64,000 bases of DNA from Macrothele yani. Taxonomy: Eukaryota; Arthropoda; Arachnida; Araneae; Macrothelidae. The notes beneath the pieces were generated by a model. It ran no database searches and was not told where the DNA came from. It saw nothing but the letters and a program-made list of their open reading frames with translations. Below, piece by piece: positions 10,618 to 21,900 of this stretch. The DNA is taken from contig CM077011.1 in assembly GCA_039090855.1 (NCBI GenBank), positions 26,131,001-26,195,000 of the forward strand. Reading direction: 5' to 3'. The position numbers were made by a program, and so were the translations under genes. How positions within the stretch are numbered: the stretch's first letter is position 1; each line of letters begins with the position of its first letter.

Positions 10618-13147
10618 CACGAAGGTGGATTGAAAAGTAAAGCACATATCTTTTTTTTGGCAACAGTTTAATAGATAGGCAAAACAAAACATATACACAG
10701 TGAAACTACATTTCTTAGCTATATTTCAACATAAGAACAGAGACGCTCGGGACATTTATCCCAGCGTGGTACCAGTTTTAGTATAACTTGTTCATAAAAG
10801 TCTGTTTTCTGGGTGTGTAGCCACCTGCGGACAACCGGTTTGACTTCGTCAGCCGAATCGAAGCGTTGGCTGTTCAGAAGTCTTTCAAGGGACCAAACAG
10901 ATGAAAGTCCGAAGGAGCCAGCTCCGGACTGTACGGTGGGGTCTTGGAGCACCTCCCAGCCAAATAGCGCAATTTTGTCGTAAATGTATTGTGCAACATG
11001 TGGCCGAGCATTACCATGAAGCAGTCTGACATTCGCAGCGCCTCTGTTTGTTTTTTTGTCACGAAGGGCATGACGCCACTTTGTCAACGCGTTAGCTTAG
11101 GCTTCTGCATTCACAGAAGCCTACGCAAACGTGTTCTGGGATATACATAGCGTTCTCCACCAGGCGAACGCCATGCATATCCCAGAACACCGTCATAAGG
11201 ACTTTTTGTGCAGATTGCGTTCCTCTGAATTTTTTTGGTGGTGGTTAGTCGAAATGTTTCCACACCATACTGGCCTTCTTTAGTTCGAGAGTGTAGTGGT
11301 AGGTCCTGGACACATCGCCCGTCACTACACCTTCCAGAACTTTATGTCCTTCTTCTGCGTCACTTATCAAGTGGTCCAAGGGTTACATGACATCATTCTC
11401 TGCCCCTTCTAGTTGTGTGTCAAGTTCTTGGGCACTCTGACCTCTGTCATGCACAATATCGTACGCCATACCGTACGAAATGTTCAACTTCTGTGCCAAT
11501 GTGCGCAGATGAATCCACCGGCCACTCTGATTTGCCTGTTCAGCGCCTCTCATAGTTTCAGGTGATAACGTGGTTATAGGCCGAACAGAACGTGGCGAAT
11601 CGGTAAGGTTGAAACTGCCCTCTGCAAAAAAGTGCACCATCTGGAGATGTTGCTACGGCACAGGCAATTACCACCAGATACACTGAAGAGCAATTGAATT
11701 AGAGAAACCTGTCTCGTAACGTGTAGCACCACCTTTCGCCCTGATGACAGCGGTGATTCGTCTCGGCTTGGACCCGACAAGACCCAGGAAGCGTTGGGAA
11801 GCCATACGGATCCACGACCCCTGAACAAACTCCCACAGTTAACGAAGATTTGAAGGAGGTGGATCAGAGCCTCGAACATCTCTCTCGATGGCATCCCAGA
11901 TGTGCTCAATGGGATTGAGTTCAGTGACCTAACTGGCCAAGGAAGCGAGGTCACGTCGGTGGAATGTTCATCCAACCATTCGGATACAATACGGGAGCTG
12001 CATTGTCTTGTTGCAGGATGAGGTCACCAGTGGGATGTTGAAGACGCACAAACGGGAGCAACAAGTCGTCCAGGATATCCCGGTAACGTTGACCTGTGAG
12101 AGACGATGTCACACGTACCAGGGGTCCCACTTCAGTCCACGTAAACAGTCCCCCGACGAGAATGCCACCCCCACTAGCTTGAAGAGTACCCTGCTGGCAA
12201 GAACGATCCATCGCTTCATGTGGTTCGCGCCGTACTCGTATCCTGCCATCCGCATGTACCAACGTGAATCTCGACTCATCAGTCCAGGCAATATTTTTCC
12301 ACATGTCTAGGGTCCAGTGGCGATATTCCAGCGCCCATGTTAATCTTTGCACCTTGTGATGAGCGGTCAGCAGCGGTACCCTTGTGGGACGATGGCTTCT
12401 GTACTCCATAGCAAGGAGATGGTTCTGGATGGTGTGGCTGCTTACACGTTTTTGTAGACCAGCGTTAAATTGCCGAGTAATTTCTTGCACTGTGGCCCGT
12501 CTATCAGCTGTTACAATGCGAGCTAGCCGAGGATGACCCCGCTCATCCACACGCTGTTGTCCACGGCAGTTGGCCCTTGCAGGGATGGTTTTACCGGATT
12601 CGATGTACTCACGGTGCACCCGTGACACAGTGGTTCGTGAAAATCCCAGTCTCTTCCCGACTTCCGAGATGGAGGGACCCATTCGTCGGGACCCGACAAT
12701 TTCCCCACGATCAAATGCGCTTAGATCCTTCGTCTTCCGCATACTGCGTCCGACTCTTACTGATTCCCGTCGCATCACTCCTTATATTGTCGGATCGCTG
12801 CATACGTCATGTCGTTTCCGTTTACAGGGACGCCCACAGCGCCACATTTGCATAACTCCAGCTGTCTCTGATTTAATTGCTCTTCAGTGTATATGGACCA
12901 TTTCTTTATGAAGTCCCGTGGGAGTTTTCCTTTTGGCCCACAAAAATCGGACGACACCCAGTTGCTCGTCATTCGGAGACGACGCTAAGAAACGTGACAT
13001 CTTTGTGCCGTCGTTCACACTATTTTCCACTACAGCGACCCCTGATTCAGCCAAACTGGTGTGTTGCGTGATATTCAAACTCGTTGTCTGCCAACCTGCA
13101 AAGAGAAAAAAAGTGTTGTGGGTTACTTTTAGATCCTCCCTTCCTCG
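10618..13147 (-). mobile_element. mariner element split by Tc1-C copy 2
   Basis: TA-flanked TIR-like ends (10618 CACGAAGGTGG..., 13147 ...CCTTCCTCG read inverted) enclose 1.32 kb once Tc1-C is removed. Minus-strand transposase blocks: 13078-12892 ending TGLHKEMVHI, rejoining after the insertion as YGGNCLCRSN; 11640-11383 (DSPRSVRPITTLS); 11087-10719 with NVRLLHGNARPHVAQY (second Asp region, D to G), FDSADEVKPVVRRWL and KLVPRWDKC. The same stretch in the next frame (11071-10874) reads YSPELAPSDFHLFGPLKDF. It is inactivated by frameshifts and the lost catalytic Asp. Confidence 0.88.
11681..12889 (-). mobile_element. Tc1-C copy 2
   Basis: 1209 bp, TIR CACTGAAGAGCAATT, TA at 11679-11680 and 12890-12891. 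An open frame of 275 codons (12778-11951) covers the HTH pair (SISEVGKRLGFSRTTVSRVH; RVSSHTIQNHLLAMEYR), the first Asp (AWTDESRFTLVHADGR) and the second Asp (LILQQDNAAPVL). After it the frame is lost at the same place as in copy 1. The last part (SLPWPVRS..., then NPIEHIWDAIERD and RITAVIRAKGGATRY) needs two further frame changes. It is younger-looking than copy 1 but not autonomous. Confidence 0.94.
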
Positions 13148-13740
13148 TACTATCTAAGTTAGGATGTGTTTTTTTTTATGATTGGGCCAATTTGTTTTTT
13201 TATCAGTGGTCCATCAGAAATGCGAGGGCTGACACAAGTATCTTTGTGATATTGCCGAAAACATTGGCTAACAGAAAATTCTTAGAATGCATTATCTATC
13301 TCGTTTTGTTTTATAAAAGCAGTGTTTCAGAAGTGAGGCAGCCTCCGTACGCTTCACGTGTGGCACCCTGAGACTTATTTTGTTTCCGGAAGTAAAAGCA
13401 AAATGTTAAAAAGCAAAGGCATCGACTGTGTTCAAGCTGTGAAATAAAACGCAACGGAACAGCTTGGTTGCAATACATATTGAATTTCACAGGCGCTTTC
13501 TGTGGAAACAATGAAACAAGAAAGATGACACCGAATTTTCGGGTGTAATAAGCACGTCTTTTGAATCCGTTCTGACGCAAATTAAATTTATCAAAGCTAT
13601 TCAAAGTCAATGGAACCGGTATGGAAAACAATACATCTAACGAAAGAAAGAAGAATTTCAATCGGATTTTTAATCGCTCAGATATTGCTGTAAACGGAAT
13701 CGTGAGCTTACGAACTCTTAGAAACAAAGTTATCGACAAA
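13148..13740. other. Continuation of a mariner-interrupted repeat, then unidentified sequence
   Basis: 13148-13215 (CTATCTAAGTTAGG...TTTTATCAGTGGTCC) continues the repeat broken at 10617 and matches 60330-60380. I recognise nothing in the remainder. The minus ORF 13739-13311 has no family motif and probably reflects base composition. Confidence 0.45.
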
Positions 13741-15330
13741 AATAAGATGTGACTTTACGTCCCTTGGTGGGAAAACCATGCATTATTTTAGGAAGAAAGT
13801 ATTAACAAAAGGTTTATCCATATGAGCGGTATCGGTCCAAGAAAAAAATTTTAGTCGAGTTTTCAGACGCCCAGATTTTGCTACAAATACATCAGAAGTA
13901 GAAATTAACACTTATGACCCCTGGTGGCCAAAGCATTTTTTACCAAACATTAGAAATTACGTGAAAAATATTTTCCGTCCGGTCTTGGATGCGATACAGG
14001 AAGAATTTTTCAAATCGGAGTTTTAGGAGCAGAAAACGCAATTTACCATTGTGCGGTCTAGCGGAAAGTCTATGATTTACTTGAAAATTTTGAATTTATA
14101 GGAAAAACATTTCGCTTCGGAAACACTATCAAAGAAAGAAGGAATTTTTCAACTCGGACTTTTAGAAGTAGAGATATTGACAAAAATAAGATATACATCT
14201 ACTCCCCTGGCGTAGAAACCATGCATTATTTCAAGAAGAAAATGTTCCTAAAATGTTTGTCGACATGAGTAGTATCGGTCCACAAAAGACTTTTTTACAA
14301 TCGGGATTTTTGAAGCTCATATTTTGCTGCAAATAAATCAGAAGCTGAAATTAAGACTTACGCCACCTGGTGGCCAAACAATTTTTTACAAAAATTTGTA
14401 ATTACGTGCAAACGATTTCCCACCAGGAGCTGTATCCGGTTCAGAAAGAATTTTTCAGATCAGAGGTTTAGAAGCAGAGATACAGGGGAAAACGCAATTT
14501 ACCTTTACGCCCCCTAGCGGAAAGTCTATGAATTACTTGAAAATTTTGAAATTATATGAAAAACATGACAGAGGGAAAACACTATCCAACAAAGAAGGAA
14601 TTTTTCAAATCGGACTCCTAGAAGTTGAGATATTGACAAAAATAAGATATTCATCTACGTCCCCTGGCGGAGAAACTGTGGAATATTTTAGGAAGAAAAT
14701 ATTCCGAAAAGGTTTATCGATGTGAGTGGCATCAGTCCACGAAAGAATTTTTTCAATCGATATTTTAGAAGCTTAGATTTTATGGTAAATACATCAGAAG
14801 CGAAAATTAACACTTACGCCCCCTGGTGGTTAAAGTATTCTTTACCAAAAATTCGAAATTATATGCAAAAGATTGCGCATCCGGAGATGTATCCGCTGAA
14901 AAAAAATCGGAGTTTTAGAAGAAGAATTATCGGAAAAAATGCAGTTTACTTTTACGCCCCCTAGCGAAAAATCTATGCATAATTTGAAAAAGAAACTATA
15001 TCCAAAATACTCTTCGACATAAATGGAATCGAAAGATAAAAGATTTTTTTCAATCGGATGTTTAGAAGCAAATATGTGGAATAAAAGGTATTTTTGAATT
15101 CGACATCATCTGCATTTACGCCTCCTAGTGGCGAAATTATACATCGTAAAAAAAAACGAAATGAAGGATCATCATTCGCATATTTCAAGCTTTCAAATGC
15201 AAAAAGAATTTTTCAAATCGGACTAATAGTTGCAGAGATACCGTGGATACAGACGGACGGACTGACTGACGGACTGACGGACGGACTCACGGACTCACGG
15301 ACGGATGAACGGCCAACATTGGGATCGCGC
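13741..15330. repeat. Tandem ~150-bp repeat array carrying CTCF-like cores, ending in a GACG/GACT microsatellite
   Basis: Ten degenerate units spaced 137-164 bp each contain, on the minus strand, a core like CCACCAGGGGGCGT. Starts are at about 13757, 13914, 14051, 14211, 14360, 14507, 14657, 14816, 14954 and 15118. Examples are TGGCCACCAGGTGGCGT (14360 site), CCGCTAGGGGGCGT (14507) and CCACCAGGGGGCGT (14816). Units recur in triplets of about 445 bp. Between cores a common phrase (AGAATTTTTCAATCGG... TTTTAGAAGCAGAGAT) repeats. The array ends at about 15240-15305 with (GGACGGACTGAC)n. Coding potential is not apparent. Whether a CTCF protein binds is inference. Confidence 0.82.
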
Positions 15331-15824
15331 CTTGAAAACGGTACTCAACACTTAACTGCCGCAGCAACTAATCCGTAATATAGGCAGGCGTTAAAGCTAC
15401 TTATGTTTTGAAGGGGATTCAGCTTGCTTTCCTGCAGTCTGGTCTCATTGATTTAGTTTAGCCACAGTTTAATACGAGTTTTCATTTTTGTGGTGTATCT
15501 GCAGAAAACAAAGCATTTTTTTATTTTTTTCCTATTATCATATGGTAAAATGGACTTTTGACAGAACCGATTAAGAATTTTGAGACTTCCAGTGCAACTA
15601 ATTGAGCTAAATTTAAAACTAAGATAACATTTTGAATCTTCGTTAAAAGATGAGTAACTGAAATCTAAAGTAAGTTATGAATCAAAATGACTATCACATC
15701 ATTGCAATTAGTGAATTTTTAGAAATCATGCTGATAACTGCAGTAATACATATAGACAAACTTGTATTTCTATTTTTATTATTTCGTTGTATGCACTGAT
15801 TAATTTTTTCATGAACACTTTCAG

Positions 15825-15928
15825 TTCTTGCCTTATGTAAGAGTAAGAGGAAATGAAAAGGGTCAAGTTATCATGTCTGGACCAATTGGAGATATGTTTA
15901 AACTTTTTGCGGATTACCTGAATTTCAC
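15825..15928 (+). CDS. IR gene, first visible exon (S1 start)
   Basis: Acceptor ...CACTTTCAG before 15825, donor GTGAGT at 15929. Encodes [17 protein letters not shown] and [13 protein letters not shown], the beginning of the ligand-binding domain where iGluRs/IRs describe the substrate-contact lobe. It starts in phase 0 and ends with two bases of a Thr codon. At least one upstream exon is needed. Confidence 0.85.
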
Positions 15929-18900
15929 GTGAGTAGTCCAATGTTTTTTCAACATGCAATGTTCCATTAACACTTGTGAAAACATGCATTCTTTTATACC
16001 TGAAAGCAAGGGATTTGAAAACAGTTGTGTGATGTTGAAGAAAAAATAAAGCAATTGAAGAACAACAAATCATAGAGTAATGGAATTTGCTGGCGGACTC
16101 CCAATGCATGTCTGAACACACAAATGCTCTTTAAATCGCCATCCTCGCTTTTTACCTGCTGTAACCTGGAACGGATTTTCTTGAATATCTGTTTATTAGA
16201 AAGTCCCTCGATGAACCTTCCACTATAGCTGTTCCCAGTTAACCACCCATGCACTAAGAGCACCAAATGCTATCATAGTATGTTAAACACTTTTTTAAAC
16301 CACCATCTGCACAGAAATCAAGTAATGAAGCTTATCGCACGTACCTTTCTTTTGCCATTCAAAGACGTCGTTTGTAAAAATCAAAATAAAACCAAACATT
16401 TTAATTTGAATAAGTAGAGAGAGGGAGGGGGAGATTCCTTCTTTAAGCCATCAACGAATTGTAAATCATATTTAATCCTTATCTAGAAACGTGTTATTAG
16501 CAGGCAGACGGTGGAAGATTTTCTAAATGCAGGGCAGACTTGCATAGAAGCCCACGCTGTGTTTTTATCTCATGCATGTAATGTTTTACCTTCACGGCGG
16601 TGTTTGTGCTGTTCTTTTTCTAATTGTGTGCTATTGTTTCGCCTGTGTTATCCTGTAAATCATGCCCAGCCAATGTCATGTGACACGATGTGTTTCTCTT
16701 TGTCACTTCTGCAATTTTTTATTCAATAAGCTTTGCTTGCAGCATTTGTTATTCATCCCCATTGTCATTGCAGTGTATATACCATCATGTTTTTTAACAG
16801 CTTTGTATTATTTCCCAGTGAGATGCCCAATACTGTACGTCTCCCTCTTATGTTTTCTTATGATAAATTAGAATAAAGCGATTTTGAAACCATGAAGCTC
16901 TGAACCCCCACACGTATGGCTTCATGGACTTCCATGTAAGTCCGCCCCTGAATTTAGCATGGCAGGGAGGACCCCAAAGTGAATGATTAGTAAAAATAAA
17001 TTAGTTTTTCTTCTTTAAAAAAAAGGCATAGAGTGAAATATTTTTTTTTTTTTTTTTTTGATTGGACGTTTAACGACCACCGTGAGCAACTCAATGGGCT
17101 ATAAGCAGTCGCCCGTCCCTAATTTAGGGTCACTGGTTCCAGGGAAGGGAGAGAGCCAGTGCCGTAAGACAAACACAACATCCATGCCTGACCGGGATTC
17201 GAACCCGGACCCCTTACGGACGAATGATCAGAGGCCAGCGCCTTAGACCACTGAGCCACCGGGGCGGCAGAGTGAAATATTAATTCACTTTTCTTTTTTT
17301 TTTTTCTTTTTTTTTTTGATTGGAGGTTTAACGACCACCGTGAGCAACTCAATGGGCTATAAGCAGTCGCCCGTCCCTAATTTAGGGTCACTGGTTCCAG
17401 GGAAGGGAGAGAGCCAGTGCCGTAAGACAAACACAACATCCATGCCTGACCGGGATTCGAACCCGGACCCCTTACGGACGAATGATCAGAGGCCAGCGCC
17501 TTAGACCACTGAGCCACCGGGGCGGCAGAGTGAAATATTAATTCACTTTTCTTTTTTTTTTTTTTTTTTTTTTTGATTGGAGGTTTAACGACCACCGTGA
17601 GCAACTCAATGGGCTATAAGCAGTCGCCCGTCCCTAATTTAGGGTCACTGGTTCCAGGGAAGGGAGAGAGCCAGTGCCGTAAGACAAACACAACATCCAT
17701 GCCTCACCGGGATTCGAACCCGGACCCCGTTCAGACGAATGATCAGAGGCCATCGCTTAGACCACTGCGCCACCGGGGCGGCTTTCTTGGGGTTGGAAAG
17801 CACGAATCCTCTGCCCGATTGTGAGTATGGCATCTAGAAGGTATTAATTTAATACCCTAAATTCAAGCTGACTGATAATCATCTTGAGAGTAATATTATT
17901 TATACTGCTATACAACGGATCTCAGAGGGGTATTTCTGCCAGATTTTCTTAGAATGAATGAACATTTTGCTCTTTAATTAGCTATTTAATACGAAGGGTT
18001 CGCATCGTCTACATGAATTTTTTCCCTTCATTTTGAGGCAGTCACAAGAATGTTACCATGAGAGCAAAAGGACATTGGATAAAGATGGTTCACGGGATAC
18101 TCAAATTCGTTTCATCCATGTTCGGTCCTTTTGTGGGAAATGTCAGTTTATCAAAATTGCTGGCACAACCACACATCTAAAAAACAGAAAAATTAATAAA
18201 CAAAATTAAGGCAAACGTCCACTTCCGGTTCTACAGTTTCTCTTGATGTGTAATCAGCCTGTCTTCTTTTGATAAAACTCGAAATTATTGATTTTCATGT
18301 GAACAGATGTCACAGATTTTGAATGATGTTGAAAAAATAAAAAAGAAGGAAAAAGTTCTATGCAGGAGATCGCACTTCTTGTTTTCCTATTTCAATCAAT
18401 ATCTAATCAGCCCATGAGTTCTTAAAAAACCTTTTTGGTATTAAATGTCATGCCGACAGTTGTCATAGATTTTGTGTTATATAAAAAAAAAAAAAAAGAT
18501 ATAAAAATTGCCTTATAAGAAACGGTCCCTCCCCGTTTCACGATTTCTGCCCAAATAAAAAAAAAGCACATCAAGGTATCACAGAACCACCAAATATTAA
18601 AATTCGTTTTGATAGCTAAGATACTTTTTTACAAACCATACATATATATACCGATGAGCCATTATATTATGACCACCCCTAGCCTAGAAAAATGAGCGCG
18701 CCTGGAGACCGAACGGTGGCACAGGGGAAGTTCACAGAGCAGTATATACACAACCCGAGGGCCGGCTATCGGTTAGTAGAGTGTTCGGAGTCAGAATGGG
18801 AAAAGCTGCCGATTTACCGGTTTGATAAAGGACAAATTGTGATGGCACGGCGGATCGGAACTACGATGTCGAAAATGGCGTGGTTGTGGGTTGTTCACGT

Positions 18901-21900
18901 GCTGCTGTAGTGAGTATGTATCAAAAGGAGGTGCACAGATGGCCAAACGACGAACCTTCGTCCAGCCGTGTGTCGTCCCTAGCTCATTGGTGCCAGAGGG
19001 GAGCAGAGAATGTCGCGCACTGTTTACAGCGATCCCAGGGACACAGTGCGACAAACCACTCCCAGCTACAACAGTGGTGATCAGGGCAATGTGTCGCAGC
19101 ACACAGTTCATCGCAGCCTTCATGGCATGGGCCTGCGTACCCGAAGACCAAGCCGGGTCCCCATGCTCACTGCACGTCATCGCCAACAACGCATGAAATG
19201 GGCCCAAGATCATTGAGATTGGACCGTGGATGATTGAAAGAAAGTGATCTGGTCTGAGAAATCAAGATTCCTGGTGCACCATGTAGACACCCGAGTGCGA
19301 ATACGCCGATTACTAACGGAGCCTATGGTACCTGAATGCACTGTTGGGCCGGAAACAGGCTGGTGGCGGCCGTGTTATGCTGTGGGTGATGTTTTTATGG
19401 GACACTTTAAGTCCGATTATCCCAATTGCAAAATCCCTGACAGCTGTCAGGTATCTGAACATTGTTGCGGACCAAGTTCACCCATTCATGGCAACTGTGT
19501 TCCTTTCTGGTGATGTCCATTACCAACAAAATAATGCGCCATGCCAAACTGCCAGAATCGTCAAGGAGTGGTTCGAGGAACATGCTGGTGACATTCTGTT
19601 AATGCTCTTACCTCCAAATTCCCCTGACATGAACCCAATCGAACATTTGTGGTTCGACTTGAAAAAGCGGGTTCACGCAAAATCACCACCACCCCGAAAT
19701 GTACGGGAACGGGAGGATTTGATGTTGACATTATGGTACCAGATACTCCAGGATACCTATCGCCACCTCATCGAATCGATGCCTCGCCGAGTGGCCGCTG
19801 TTTTGCGGGCTAAAGGGGGTCCTGCAGCTTATTAGGTAAATGGTCATAATGTAATAACTCATCAGTGTAGTTTATTTCGCTAAGAAGTGCATTAAGACGA
19901 AAGTGAAGGTGAAGCACTGAATGCATTCCAAATAAACTGTGTTATTCAAAATATAAAAAGAAAAGACACATGTATACAAATTAATAAAAAAAACAAGAAC
20001 ATACTTTGGCCTTCATAATGGTGTGCGATTGCCTCTCATGGTGATACATGACTGAGAGAGTCGCTGCATGCTGTCCAAATGAGGGCCAATCAGTTCTGAG
20101 GCCTGTCTGTCGTACGGCTGTAGAAGAGAACTTCGTAGGTCCTGTACATTTCTTGCAGGGGGTTTCAAATGCAGACATCCGTTCCCCTAAAGTGTTCCAC
20201 AGGTGTTCTATAGGATTAAAGTTCGGAGACCTTGCTGGCCACTCCATGACCGCCACACCTTCACTTTCTAGGTATTCCAGCACCAGCCGGGCGGTATGGA
20301 TTTGGGAATTGTCCTGCATTAAAACAAATTCTGGGCCGACAGCAGCTGCGAAAAAAATAACAAAAGATGATACGATCTCATATCGATAGCATTGAATGAG
20401 CCCTTTGAAAATAGGTGCAGGCCGATTAATCCGTTACGCATTATGCCTGTCCATACCATACAACAGCCACTGCCACTATATGTATTCCTCTCTCTCTCGG
20501 TTGTTTGAAGGATGGCAACTCATACCACGTTCTCTCCAAATGAATAGACGTCGGAAATCCATTTGTAATGAAAACCGCGACTCATCTGTGAACAGTACGT
20601 TAGAGCACTGTTAACCTGTCTAGGGCTGATGTTGCCGAGCCCAACGTAATCTTTCTCTATTGTGGGAAGATATTAGCAGCTTTCCTGAAGCCTTTTGGTC
20701 ACTGTCTAGAGGGACACTGATCGTCCAGTTGCTGCTGTAAGCTCTGAAGCCAGCTGACGAGATGTCATGGTTCTGTTGCGTCTTGCAGTTAAGGCAAGTT
20801 AGCGGTCATCTGGGACGGATGTTGATCTTGGACGACTTGGGCAGGTTGTCTACGAACACCTCCTGTGTTTTGGAACTGTCTTCAGATAGTTCCTTCAGAA
20901 CCTGTTGACAACCGTTCGAAACACACGAAACCAACTTGCCAATTCTATTTGGGATTGCCCGACCTCCAGTCTCTCAATCGCCCACCATCGCATATCATCG
21001 CTTAAACTGTGTCTGTGTGACATTTTGGAGACTTACTTGCAATTTGACAGCAGCGAAGATCTTTATACACTTGTAGCTATCCGCTCTTCACGGCTATTGG
21101 CTCCTCGAACCTATGTGAAACGCCCATTTGAGTGTCATACGCGTGTCACTATGCGGTCATACGTTGCTTTACACATACCCATGAAGAGTATGTTACACTC
21201 CCTGTAAAATGTTCAGACCATATGTGCATGCTCCATTGATTTCCTTACTACGATGAAAAACGCTTTTGTAACTTCACTTTTGCACATGAATGTGAGTTTA
21301 GACGTCGGGTAGATGGTATTATCTCGTTGTTTTCGCGGTATAAAATTTTTCTTCTCAATGTGCGATACGCAAACGGACGCAACACGGTGCGTGCTACGGT
21401 TGCAATTGCGACCAGAGTTGGTCGTTTCAGTTCAACAGGTACCATGCAACGTTCTGCATAACTTTGAGGCTCCCCGCAGAGCATTATCACATGTCACCAA
21501 AGAGGTACTAACCTGAGCCAAGGCCGTCCTGAAAAGCACAAGGCCATGACGTTAGAGAGAGGAGTTTCCTCTCTCTAACGCCACGCGGAAACCGAGGATT
21601 CTGATTGGTTTTCAATGCTGTCGTGTGACATCAAACACGACACCTACGTATCAGGAAGTGAAATATGGGGGTGACGTCACAAACGGAGGGAATTAATCTC
21701 CCTAATGTCATGGCCTTGTGTTTTCTAGAAGGCCTTGCCTGACCAGATGTGATTTTTGCATTTTTCCTGGTCTCCGTCCTTCGTACGTTGTCCAAAGCGT
21801 CGGATTTTCATCCACATCCTGTTGGAATAAAAGTAGGCCATGAAATCTAAATGATCCTAAATTTCTGGACATCAATGTATATAGTATAGTTATGCAATTT

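Noticed and set aside
13311..13739. 142-codon minus ORF upstream of the CTCF-like array
   Set aside because: No motif, no splice context, low-complexity composition; insufficient support.
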